DNA of 7,713 nucleotides, from NCBI GenBank assembly GCA_021802185.1, contig JAKAAV010000096.1:1-7713 (forward strand), read 5' to 3'. The notes under the pieces are model-generated. The model did not search any database. It had not been told where the DNA came from and worked only from the letters and a program-made list of their open reading frames with translations. Each line of letters opens with the position of its first letter. Within the stretch, counting starts at the first letter, position 1. The position numbers and the translations under genes are program-made. Of the stretch, positions 1-7,713 are shown piece by piece. Source of the stretch: Chloroflexota bacterium. GTDB taxonomy: Bacteria > Chloroflexota > Limnocylindria > Limnocylindrales > CSP1-4.

Positions 1-18
1 GGGCGCAGACGCCCGTCC

Positions 19-63
19 GGGCCGGGAAGGTGCGTAAGCGACACGCGGCGGGAATCTGGCAGG
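19..63. repeat. 45-bp direct repeat, copy 1
   Basis: This copy is identical over all 45 bases to 145-189. Its core reads GGTGCGTAAGCGACACGC and is flanked by two CGGGAA hexamers. It contains a weak stem (GCGT...ACGC). A GCAGACGCC nonamer precedes this copy (5-13) and also follows it (66-74), suggesting an array that may continue to the left of the window. No family of repeats could be named. Confidence 0.9.
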
Positions 64-144
64 CCGCAGACGCCGCTCCGTGCCTGATCCGTGCTCGTGT
101 CGCCTCCTGCCGGTCCGTGGGACGGCCGTCAGACTGCCTCGCCT

Positions 145-189
145 GGGCCGGGAAGGTGCGTAAGCGACACGCGGCGGGAATCTGGCAGG
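145..189. repeat. 45-bp direct repeat, copy 2
   Basis: This copy is identical to 19-63, with an offset of 126 bp. It is preceded by GCCTGGGCCG (141-150); a similar GCCTGGGCCG recurs at 217-226. The 81 bp between the copies show no matching open gene and only short inverted motifs such as CCGTGGGACGG. The spacing is far longer than in CRISPR arrays. Confidence 0.9.
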
Positions 190-199
190 ATGGGGGGCC

Positions 200-215
200 G
201 GCGGCCTGGGCCGCC
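200..215 (-). terminator. Possible GC-rich hairpin downstream of the operon
   Basis: GGCGGCC-TG-GGCCGCC is a perfect inverted repeat that can form a 6-bp stem with a four-base loop. It lies about 80 bp past the stop of the last minus-strand gene. No U-tract follows in the direction of transcription, so it is at best a non-canonical terminator; in DNA this GC-rich, chance is a real alternative. Confidence 0.25.
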
Positions 216-250
216 CGCCTGGGCCGGCGATCCGGGCAGCCCCCTCACCG

Positions 251-310
251 ACGCTCAGCGCCAGAACCCGACGCTCAGCGCCAGAACCCGACGCTCAGCG
301 CCAGAACCCG
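251..310. repeat. 20-bp perfect tandem repeat, three copies
   Basis: ACGCTCAGCGCCAGAACCCG is repeated three times without a mismatch; three further matching bases follow. The copy at 291-310 contains the last codons and TGA of the small membrane protein gene; the other two copies lie in its 3' untranslated region. The unit contains the short inverted repeat CGCT-G-AGCG (minus strand), too small to call a terminator. Each copy also carries a TGA on the minus strand, but the 20-bp period puts it in a different frame each time. Confidence 0.95.
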
Positions 311-522
311 ACGCCGTACCCCACGAGCAGGATCACGAACGTCAGCAGCAGCAGGCTCCCGAAGAACAGGATTCCGCTGAGCGTGTCGAGCGGGCGTGCC
401 TCCGGGTTCGCGAGCGGCGGGAGTCGCCAGCGGCCCGACCGCAGCTGCGTCCGGTAGTCGCGGTCCGGATCGCCGGTCGGCTCGAGTCGTTCGGGTCCCG
501 GCCGGTACAGCTTCAGGGGCAC
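295..522 (-). CDS. Small single-pass membrane protein, function unknown
   Basis: I do not recognise a family for this 75-residue protein. Residues 1-46 are basic and Pro/Arg-rich (MPLKLYRPGPERLEP...), and residues 48-71 form one strongly hydrophobic segment (ILFFGSLLLLTFVILLVGYG) ending at GFWR, so it is probably a tail-anchored or single-pass membrane protein with the basic part in the cytoplasm. The GTG start lies inside the last codons of prs (10-bp overlap) and has GAGGTG 4 nt upstream, which supports real translation. The stop lies inside the first unit of a 20-bp tandem repeat, so the last codons belong to that repeat. A competing longer frame over the same bases lacks any hydrophobic or family signal and was discarded. 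Membership in the gyrase/prs operon is inferred from spacing. Confidence 0.7.
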   Translation of the reverse strand: MPLKLYRPGPERLEPTGDPDRDYRTQLRSGRWRLPPLANPEARPLDTLSGILFFGSLLLLTFVILLVGYGVGFWR

Positions 523-1628
523 CGTTCACCTCGTGTGGCGCCCAGCGGCGCCCGGGTCTCCTCCGGCCCCGCGTCATCGGTCGCGTCATCGGTCGCGTCA
601 TCGGTCGCGTCATCGGCGTCGTCCCACAGCAGCATCTCCTCGACGAGGTTCAGCTCGCTCGAGAACAGCGCGCCGACCGACTCGCCGAGGTGGATCCGCC
701 GGATCGCCTCGCCGATGAGCGGCGCGACCGACAGCGTCTGGATCTGCGGGATCTGCTTGTGCGGGCGCAGAGGGATCGTGTCGGTCACCACGACCTCGCG
801 GATTCCGGAGGTCGCGATGTGGTCGACCGCGTGGCCGGAGAGCACGCCGTGCGTCGCGCAGGCGTAGATCTCGTCGACCCGCTCCCGCTGCAGCGCGCGG
901 GTGATCTCCATGAGCGTACCGGCGGTGTCGAACTCGTCGTCGACGATGATCGCGCGCCTGCCGCGAACCTCGCCGATCACGTTGAGGACCTCGGCGCGGT
1001 CGAGGTTCCCCACGCGCCGCTTCTCGATCACGGCGAGCGGCGCGTCGAGCAGCTCGGCGAACGCGCGCGCGCGCTTGGCGAAGCCGAGGTCCGTCACGAC
1101 GACAAGGTTGTCGAGGTCCTTCTTGCGGAAGTAGTTCGACAGCATGTGGACGGCCGTCAGCTCGTCGACGGGGATGTTGAAGAACCCCTGGATCTGGCCC
1201 TGGTGGAGGTCCATCGTCAGCAGCCGGTCCGCACCGGCGACCGAGATCATGTCGGCGATGAGGCGGGCCGTGATCGGGACTCGCGGCTGGTCCTTCTTGT
1301 CCGAGCGGCCGTACGCGTAGTACGGCACCACCGCCGTGATCCTGCCCGCGCTCGCGCGCTTGAACGCGTCGATCATGACGAGCAGCTCCATGATCGACTT
1401 GCTGACCGGCGAGCACGTGGGCTGGATCAGGAAGACGTCGCGGTCCCGGACGTTGTCGAGGATCTTGACGAAGATGTTCTCGTTCGCGAACTCGAACACC
1501 TCCGCGCGTCCGAGATCCATCTTCAGATACCGGCAGATGCTGCGGGCGAGATCCGGGTTCGCGTTCCCGGTGTAGACGTCGAAGCGCTCGACGTAGACGC
1601 TGGTGTCGCGCGAGCCGAAGGCGCTCAC
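513..1628 (-). CDS. prs: Ribose-phosphate pyrophosphokinase (PRPP synthase) with acidic C-terminal extension
   Basis: The 371-residue enzyme transfers pyrophosphate from ATP to ribose 5-phosphate, making PRPP for purine, pyrimidine, His, Trp and NAD synthesis in the cytosol. Recognisable parts are YTGNANPDLA (19-28), the ATP-site YAYGRSDKKDQPRVPITARL (104-123), MDLHQGQIQGFF (139-150), PVDELTA (153-159), the flexible-loop KRR (203-205) and the PRPP-binding VDDEFDTAGT (229-238). Two segments differ from the usual family: VVTDLGFAKRAR replaces the typical VVSPDxGGVxRAR, and KRR is followed by VGNLD instead of PRPNV. Family members usually end near residue 322; here about 49 residues follow, including DDATDDATDDATDD, encoded by a 12-bp tandem repeat. 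The GTG at 1628 is the only reasonable start in frame; it has a poor ribosome site and overlaps the TGA of a short upstream frame. The stop overlaps the next gene by 10 bp. Confidence 0.95.
   Translation of the reverse strand: MSAFGSRDTSVYVERFDVYTGNANPDLARSICRYLKMDLGRAEVFEFANENIFVKILDNVRDRDVFLIQPTCSPVSKSIMELLVMIDAFKRASAGRITAVVPYYAYGRSDKKDQPRVPITARLIADMISVAGADRLLTMDLHQGQIQGFFNIPVDELTAVHMLSNYFRKKDLDNLVVVTDLGFAKRARAFAELLDAPLAVIEKRRVGNLDRAEVLNVIGEVRGRRAIIVDDEFDTAGTLMEITRALQRERVDEIYACATHGVLSGHAVDHIATSGIREVVVTDTIPLRPHKQIPQIQTLSVAPLIGEAIRRIHLGESVGALFSSELNLVEEMLLWDDADDATDDATDDATDDAGPEETRAPLGATRGERCP
526..532 (-). promoter_or_regulatory. Ribosome binding site for the small membrane protein
   Basis: On the minus strand this reads GAGGTGA; its GAGGTG core ends 4 nt before the GTG at 522, inside the end of prs. 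It is the main evidence that the 75-codon gene is translated and that its start is the GTG overlapping prs. Confidence 0.6.
571..618 (-). repeat. prs: 12-bp tandem repeat within the 3' end of prs
   Basis: Four consecutive units of GCGTCATCGGTC (plus strand) run from 571 to 618; the first three are perfect and the last differs in its final two bases. Being a multiple of three, the repeat keeps the prs frame and encodes the acidic DDAT series near residues 339-353. Copy-number changes would lengthen or shorten the tail without breaking the gene. Confidence 0.9.
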
Positions 1629-1699
1629 GGCGCCAGCGCCCCGCCGGCGTCCACCTCGCGACCGATGCTCACGGCGTTCACCGACTCAGTGCTCACCAT
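1625..1699 (-). CDS. Possible 24-codon leader-like ORF between gyrA and prs
   Basis: An ATG inside the last codons of gyrA opens a 24-codon frame ([20 protein letters not shown], then ALAP) that crosses the 57-bp gap and stops with a TGA overlapping the prs GTG (GTGA). The same 4-bp overlap joins two other gene pairs in this operon, and prs has no good ribosome site of its own, so coupling through this frame is plausible. The upstream signal for the ATG is only a weak GGGA. The peptide has no recognisable motif, and chance can produce such a short frame in GC-rich DNA. Confidence 0.25.
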   Translation of the reverse strand: MVSTESVNAVSIGREVDAGGALAP

Positions 1700-4301
1700 C
1701 TGTCCCGCGTCCCCGGTTCGGACGGCCGTCGCCCGAGCCGCCCCGCGACGGTCCGTCCGCAGAAGCGGGACCGTCCGCCGGGGCGGAGCCATTGTCGCCC
1801 ATGGCCCGGTGTTCTGCCAGCCCGGCCCTGAACACCGCGATGCCCGCCACCTCGTCGCCGGCGTTCAGCCGCATGACGATCACGCCCCGCGCGCCCGCCG
1901 AGTAGCGGTTGATCGAGCCGACCTCGGTGCGAACCACCTGGCCGCCGCCGCTGATCAGCAGCAGCTCCTCGTCGGTCTCCTCGACCTGCTCGACCGCCGC
2001 GACCTCGCCGGTCTTGCGGCCCTCGAGCGCGATGAGCTGCACGCCCTGCCCGCCGCGGTGCTTGCGCCGGAACTCGGAGAGCCGCACTCGCTTGCCGTAG
2101 CCCGTCTTCGTGAGCACGAGCAGGTCCGCGTCGTGGTGGACGACGCTCATCGCGACGACGCGGTCGCCCTGCCGCGCCAGCCGGATGCCGATGACGCCCG
2201 CGGCGGCGCGGCCCATCGGCCGGACCTCGGTCTCAGCGAACCGCGCGAGCTTGCCCTGCGCCGTCGCGAGGATGATGTCGTCGTGGCCGGCGGTCACCTC
2301 GACCCAGGCCAGCTCGTCGTCGTCCGCCAGCGTGATCGCGATGATCCCGCTCGACCGCACCTTCTCGAACTGCTCGAGCGGGGTCTTCTTCACGACCCCG
2401 CGCGTCGTCGCCAGGACCAGGTACGTGCCCCTGTCGAAGTTCGGGAGCGTGATCGTGGCGGTGGGGACCTCGCCCGGCTCGACCTGGACGCCCTCCAGGT
2501 TGATGATCGGGATGCCCTTCGCCGTGCGGCTCGCGTCGGGGATCTGGTGGACCTTCGAACTGAAGACGCGGCCGCGGTTCGTGAAGAACAGCGCCCAGTC
2601 GTGGGTGTTGGCGACGAACAGGGAGTGGAGCGCGTCCTCCTCGACCGTCCGCGCGCCGATGATCCCCTTCCCTCCCCGTGCCTGCCGTCGGTAGGTCGCG
2701 AGCGGCTGGCGCTTGATGTAGCCGCGCCCGCTGATCGTGATCACGACGTCCTCGTCGGCGATGAGGTCCTCGTCGGTCATCTCGCGCGACGCGTCGTCGG
2801 CGATGCGCGTCCGGCGCTGGCCCGCGTACTTCGTCCGCAGGGTGCGCAGCTCTTCCTTGATGATCTCGTCGATTCGGCGCGGGTTCGCCAGCACGTCCTC
2901 GAGCTCGCCGATGAGCTCGATGACCTGCCGGTACTCGTCCTCGATCTTCTGCCGCTCGAGGGCCGCCAGGCGGGCCAGGCGCATGTCGAGGATGGCCTGC
3001 GCCTGGACGTCGGACAGGTCGAAACCCGACATCAGCGACGCTTTCGCGGTCTCCACGTCCCTCGACTCGCGGATCGTCCGGATGACCGCGTCGAGGTTGT
3101 CGAGCGCCTTCTTGAGGCCCTCGAGGATGTGTGCCCGCTCGCGCGCCCGACCGAGGTCGTACTCGGTGCGGCGGCGCACCACGGTCCGGCGGTAGTCGAT
3201 GTAGTGCTGCAGGACCGACTTGAGCGGGAGGGTCTGCGGCTGGCCGTCGACGAGGGCGACCATGTTCATGTTGAACGCGAGCTGCAGCGGCGTGTGCTTG
3301 AACAGGTTGTTCAGCACCTTGTGCGGGTTGGCGTCGCGCTTGCACTCGATCACGAGTCGCATGCCGTCGCGGTCGGACTCGTCGCGCAGGTCCGCGATGC
3401 CCTCGAGCTTCTTCGTCGAGACCAGGTCGGCGATCTTCTCGACCAGCTGCGCCTTGTTGACCTGGTACGGCAGCTCGGTGACGACGATCGCGATCCGGTT
3501 GCTCCGCGCCTCCTCGAACGCGCAGACGGCGCGCATGACGACGCGTCCTCGGCCGTTCGCGTACATCTGCCGGATCGCGTCGATCCGCTCCTGCTGGCCC
3601 GTCAGCGCGTTGCGCTGCTGCTCGAAGCGGAAGATCGTCGCGCCGGTCGGGAAGTCCGGGCCCTTGACGTACTCGCACAGGTCGTCGGAGGTGAGATCGG
3701 GGTTCGCGATGAGCGCGGCGGTGGCCTCGACGATCTCGCCGAGATGGTGGGGCGGGATGTTCGTGGCCATGCCGACCGCGATCCCTGACGATCCGTTGAC
3801 GAGCAGGTTGGGGAGCTTGCCGGGGAGGACCGTCGGCTCGCGCTTCGTGCCGTCGTAGTTGTCGGCGAAGTCGACGGTGTCCTTGTCGATGTCCGCGAGC
3901 ATCTCCGACGAGATCGCCGTCATGCGCGCCTCGGTGTAGCGCATCGCGGCCGCCGGATCACCGTCCACCGAGCCGAAGTTGCCCTGCCCGTCGACGAGCG
4001 GGTAGCGCATCGAGAAGTCCTGCGCCAGGCGGACGAGCGCGTCGTAGATCGAGACGTCGCCGTGGGGGTGGTACTTGCCCATCACGTCGCCGACGATCGC
4101 CGCGCACTTGCGGAACCCGGCCGTGGAGGTCAGGCCCATCTCGTGCATCGTGTACAGGATCCGGCGCTGCACGGGCTTGAGCCCGTCGCGCACGTCCGGC
4201 AGGGCGCGGCTCACGATGACGCTCATCGCGTAGTCCAGGTACGCCTGCCGCATCTCGTCCTCGATGCGGACGGGAAGGACTCGGCCTCGCTCCTCTGTCA
4301 C
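1686..4301 (-). CDS. gyrA: DNA gyrase subunit A
   Basis: This is the breakage-reunion and DNA-wrapping subunit of gyrase, 871 residues. Numbering coincides with E. coli through the active site: HPHGD ends at Asp82, and the catalytic pair is Arg121-Tyr122 in [10 protein letters not shown]. The winged-helix and tower domains span about 10-370, a coiled-coil region about 370-490, and the C-terminal beta-pinwheel about 515-825. The pinwheel opens with the GyrA-box-like QARGGKG at 540-546 (canonical QRRGGKG), which marks gyrase rather than topoisomerase IV. A similar RRKHRGGQG occurs at 745-753. A Gly/Ser/Asp/Arg-rich tail with two ADGP copies follows residue 832. The quinolone-bridge position 83 is Val, with Ser84 and Asp87 beside it. 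The GTG start overlaps the upstream stop (GTGA) and has GAGAGGAG 9 nt upstream. prs follows 57 bp downstream. Confidence 0.98.
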   Translation of the reverse strand: MTEERGRVLPVRIEDEMRQAYLDYAMSVIVSRALPDVRDGLKPVQRRILYTMHEMGLTSTAGFRKCAAIVGDVMGKYHPHGDVSIYDALVRLAQDFSMRYPLVDGQGNFGSVDGDPAAAMRYTEARMTAISSEMLADIDKDTVDFADNYDGTKREPTVLPGKLPNLLVNGSSGIAVGMATNIPPHHLGEIVEATAALIANPDLTSDDLCEYVKGPDFPTGATIFRFEQQRNALTGQQERIDAIRQMYANGRGRVVMRAVCAFEEARSNRIAIVVTELPYQVNKAQLVEKIADLVSTKKLEGIADLRDESDRDGMRLVIECKRDANPHKVLNNLFKHTPLQLAFNMNMVALVDGQPQTLPLKSVLQHYIDYRRTVVRRRTEYDLGRARERAHILEGLKKALDNLDAVIRTIRESRDVETAKASLMSGFDLSDVQAQAILDMRLARLAALERQKIEDEYRQVIELIGELEDVLANPRRIDEIIKEELRTLRTKYAGQRRTRIADDASREMTDEDLIADEDVVITISGRGYIKRQPLATYRRQARGGKGIIGARTVEEDALHSLFVANTHDWALFFTNRGRVFSSKVHQIPDASRTAKGIPIINLEGVQVEPGEVPTATITLPNFDRGTYLVLATTRGVVKKTPLEQFEKVRSSGIIAITLADDDELAWVEVTAGHDDIILATAQGKLARFAETEVRPMGRAAAGVIGIRLARQGDRVVAMSVVHHDADLLVLTKTGYGKRVRLSEFRRKHRGGQGVQLIALEGRKTGEVAAVEQVEETDEELLLISGGGQVVRTEVGSINRYSAGARGVIVMRLNAGDEVAGIAVFRAGLAEHRAMGDNGSAPADGPASADGPSRGGSGDGRPNRGRGTDGEH

Positions 4302-5344
4302 TCGGTGAGGCTCCTCTCGGGCTCAGGTGTCGCGGAAGGCGCGGACGGGATGGGTCCGTCCGGGGTGTCGGAGGTCCGGTGCTCGAAGCGACGGATCGCC
4401 GGCGTCGACCCCGTGGCGATGAGGTCGGCGAAGGCGGCCGACGCCTGCGAGGCCGTGCTGGTGCTCGGCGCCGCGTGCAAGCGCCGGATCCCGGCGAGAC
4501 GGGCTCGGAGTCGCGCCCCGTGCTCCCTGCCGAGCGCGGGCAGCGCGTCGCGGACGACCCATGCGCGGTGCCCGTCGCCGTCCGCCGCGGCGCGCTCCGC
4601 CTGCTCATCGAGGAAGCGTCCGACTCCCGCCGGGTCGACCCGCGCCCAGTTGCGCAGCGCCCACGACAGCGCCTTCTGCACGTTCTCGTCGGCGTCGCCG
4701 ATCAGCTGGCCGATCGTCTCGAGCGCCGGACGCCCGGCGAGCCGCGGTCGGTCGGCGGGCAGGACCTCGTACGGCAGCGACGCGATCACGGACCCGACGA
4801 ACCGGCGCTCCCACGGCGACGGCGAGAACACGAGCTGCTCGAGCTCCGCCCACCGGATCGGCTCGAGCAGGATGCCGAGGGCAGCCACGGCGGCGAGGGT
4901 GTCGACGACGATCCAGTTGTCGGCCGCCCGCGCCATTCGCCGGATCAGCTGCCAGCTCCGCTCCGGGTCCTCCTCGATCGACAGGCGCAGGAGCGTCGGT
5001 GCGAACGCGCGTACCTCGAGCCACGGCTCGCGCTCGATCCGCTCCGCGAGCCAGAGCGCGGCGCCGGGCCGGCCGCGACAGGCGCGGCGGATACCAGCGT
5101 GGAGCGGGCGCACGAGGGGCGCCCGGACGCCGAGCGCGGACGTCAGGCCGGGCGTCACCCGGCGGACCTCGTCGAGATACGCGGGGTCGGCCAGCGACCG
5201 CAGCCCGGTCTCGAGCTCCCGCACGAGCTCATCGGGCTCGTCCGCGAGCGTGCCGAGGCGCGCGGCCACTGCCCGCGCGAGGGGCAGGTGCCCGGCGACG
5301 AAGGCGTCCGCGCGACGCGTCACCGGGCTCGTGGCGGTGGTCAC
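4298..5344 (-). CDS. AlkD-like DNA alkylation repair (HEAT-repeat) protein
   Basis: The 348-residue helical protein resembles the DNA_alkylation (AlkC/AlkD) family, HEAT-like-repeat glycosylases that excise alkylated purines. What is seen: an Ala/Leu/Arg-rich helical body over residues 10-290, NWIVVD at 143-148, WERRF at 178-182 and [12 protein letters not shown] at 222-233. W144 and D148 have the same W-x3-D spacing as Trp109/Asp113 of Bacillus cereus AlkD; R180 or R181 and W228 plausibly match Arg148 and Trp187. Residues after about 292 form a Ser/Thr/Ala/Pro-rich extension that is probably disordered. The GTG at 5344 was chosen because it overlaps the previous stop (GTGA) and has a strong GGAGAGGAG 5 nt upstream. 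The frame runs open further upstream, but only antisense to well-supported genes. The stop overlaps the gyrA GTG by 4 bp. Activity is inferred; a non-enzymatic HEAT protein is the main alternative. Confidence 0.8.
   Translation of the reverse strand: MTTATSPVTRRADAFVAGHLPLARAVAARLGTLADEPDELVRELETGLRSLADPAYLDEVRRVTPGLTSALGVRAPLVRPLHAGIRRACRGRPGAALWLAERIEREPWLEVRAFAPTLLRLSIEEDPERSWQLIRRMARAADNWIVVDTLAAVAALGILLEPIRWAELEQLVFSPSPWERRFVGSVIASLPYEVLPADRPRLAGRPALETIGQLIGDADENVQKALSWALRNWARVDPAGVGRFLDEQAERAAADGDGHRAWVVRDALPALGREHGARLRARLAGIRRLHAAPSTSTASQASAAFADLIATGSTPAIRRFEHRTSDTPDGPIPSAPSATPEPERSLTE
4311..4318 (-). promoter_or_regulatory. Ribosome binding site for gyrA
   Basis: On the minus strand this reads GAGAGGAG, 9 nt before the GTG at 4301, inside the last codons of the AlkD-like gene. 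It supports a GTG start and a four-base overlap with the upstream stop. Confidence 0.7.
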
Positions 5345-5979
5345 CGGGGCTCCTCTCCGTCTCCGCCCGCGTCTCCGTCCCCACGCATCCCCGCCCGGCG
5401 TGGCCCGGACCAGGCCGCCGGCTCCGGCCAGGGCCACGGCTCGTCCCACTCCTCGGCCGACGCCGCGGGCTCGATCCGGAACTCGTAGCGCTCCTTGAGC
5501 TCGGCCTTCCGCTCCGCAGGGGCGTCGACGTACGTGCCTTTCGCCGTCGCGTACACGTCGCCCGTCTCCGGGTCGATCAGCCGCCCCTCCGTGTGGATCA
5601 GCCGTCGGCGTCGATCGACGACCCGTCCCTCCGCGCGCAGCCGCCGCCCGATCGGGACGGGGCGCCGGAAGTCGACGGCCATGCGGGCCGTGACGCCCCA
5701 CGAGTCCTCGTCGACCAGCGCCCACGCCATGACCTCGTCGAGGATCGTCGAGACGATCCCGCCGTGCGCGATCCCGTCCCAGCCCATGAAGCGCTCGTCG
5801 AGGACGGGCTCGGCCCAGCACCGCCCCGAGGTGGCGTGCAGCTGGAGATGGAGTCCGGACACGTTGAGCTCGCCGCACGCGAAGCAGCCATGCGGGCGCA
5901 TGAGCAGTCGCCGGTTGCCGACGGGCATCCGGGTGACGGCGGAGCGTGCGAGGTCGGCCTCGCGCAGTGGTCGCGGCAT
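5341..5979 (-). CDS. PaaI-like hotdog-fold thioesterase family protein
   Basis: The 212-residue protein probably has one 4HBT-type hotdog domain, roughly residues 30-155. What is seen: [14 protein letters not shown] at 32-45, a form of the Cys-x-x-Cys/Asn/Gly-Leu segment common at the front of such proteins; then [17 protein letters not shown] at 66-82. There HGG (72-74) and the Asp-Glu pair (81-82) match the active-site helix of PaaI-type acyl-CoA thioesterases. The substrate cannot be read from sequence. After about residue 155 comes a charged, Trp/Pro- then Gly/Asp-rich tail that looks disordered. The ATG lies 3 bp after the gyrB stop, with no clear Shine-Dalgarno, so it is probably translated by re-initiation; Met18 or Met27 are alternative starts. 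The TGA overlaps the GTG of the next gene by 4 bp. Its role between the gyrase genes is unknown. Confidence 0.82.
   Translation of the reverse strand: MPRPLREADLARSAVTRMPVGNRRLLMRPHGCFACGELNVSGLHLQLHATSGRCWAEPVLDERFMGWDGIAHGGIVSTILDEVMAWALVDEDSWGVTARMAVDFRRPVPIGRRLRAEGRVVDRRRRLIHTEGRLIDPETGDVYATAKGTYVDAPAERKAELKERYEFRIEPAASAEEWDEPWPWPEPAAWSGPRRAGMRGDGDAGGDGEEPR
5350..5358 (-). promoter_or_regulatory. Ribosome binding site deciding the AlkD-like start
   Basis: On the minus strand this reads GGAGAGGAG, 5 nt before the GTG at 5344. It lies inside the end of the thioesterase-like gene. It supports the GTG that forms a GTGA overlap over the many upstream in-frame codons. Confidence 0.7.
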
Positions 5980-5982
5980 CGG

Positions 5983-7713
<1,731 letters not shown>

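Larger units (their letters stand above)
1..294. other. Repeat-rich intergenic region without a convincing gene
   Basis: The left end holds two 45-bp direct repeats, a GC-rich hairpin and two and a fraction units of the 20-bp tandem repeat. Open frames that cross it on the plus strand are low-complexity Arg/Pro/Ala translations of the repeats with no family signal. No tRNA cloverleaf, promoter or inverted terminal repeat of a mobile element was found. Direct repeats make this a plausible site of slippage or recombination. Confidence 0.7.

Noticed and set aside
19..189. CRISPR array
   Set aside because: Only two repeats are present, 45 bp each with an 81-bp interval, without regular spacers or neighbouring cas genes.
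1..250. tRNA or other structured RNA gene in the repeat region
   Set aside because: No cloverleaf, conserved T-loop or acceptor pairing was found; inverted repeats are only 4-7 bp.
91..867. Plus-strand ORFs over the left intergenic region
   Set aside because: They translate the 20-bp and 45-bp repeats into low-complexity peptide and run antisense into prs. No ribosome site or family signal supports them.
513..1628. Frameshift in prs explaining its unusual tail
   Set aside because: All catalytic motifs are in one frame, and the tail is an in-frame 12-bp repeat. Nothing in the other frames resembles a normal Prs ending.
396..3788. Plus-strand open frame of 1130 codons antisense to prs and gyrA
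   Set aside because: It is an Arg/Asp/Val/Leu-rich translation with no family motif, lying opposite two unmistakable genes. Long antisense frames are expected when high GC suppresses stop codons.

Overview
This 7.7 kb window is very GC-rich and almost completely coding on the minus strand. Read in the direction of transcription (right to left) it holds gyrB (N-terminus cut off by the right edge), a hotdog-fold thioesterase-like gene, an AlkD-like HEAT-repeat DNA glycosylase-like gene, gyrA, prs (ribose-phosphate pyrophosphokinase) and a 75-residue single-pass membrane protein of unknown function. Joins are very tight: 3 bp after gyrB, two 4-bp GTGA stop/start overlaps, 57 bp between gyrA and prs, and a 10-bp overlap after prs. 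This looks like one long, translationally coupled operon, although no promoter is visible (it would lie beyond the right edge).

The organism is a high-GC bacterium. GyrB lacks the long TOPRIM-domain insert of Proteobacteria. GTG starts, purine-rich ribosome sites and the protein sequences suggest a Chloroflexota (Limnocylindria-like) or Actinomycetota-type genome. That placement is an impression, not a demonstrated result.

Functionally, the unit makes both subunits of DNA gyrase and PRPP synthase, the entry enzyme to nucleotide, His and Trp synthesis. Between the two gyrase genes sit a candidate base-repair protein and a thioesterase-like protein. GyrA carries Val at position 83 (E. coli numbering, which here matches exactly), the quinolone-bridge position normally occupied by Ser, Thr or Ala. 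Prs has a divergent ribose-phosphate loop region and an extra acidic C-terminal tail built from a 12-bp tandem repeat.

The left 294 bp hold no convincing gene. They contain two identical 45-bp direct repeats 126 bp apart, a GC-rich hairpin, and most of a three-copy perfect 20-bp tandem repeat that begins inside the last codons of the membrane-protein gene. I found no CRISPR array, transposase, tRNA or rRNA. I see no strong case for a new multi-gene system: the window is mostly core genome, with several small oddities listed below.
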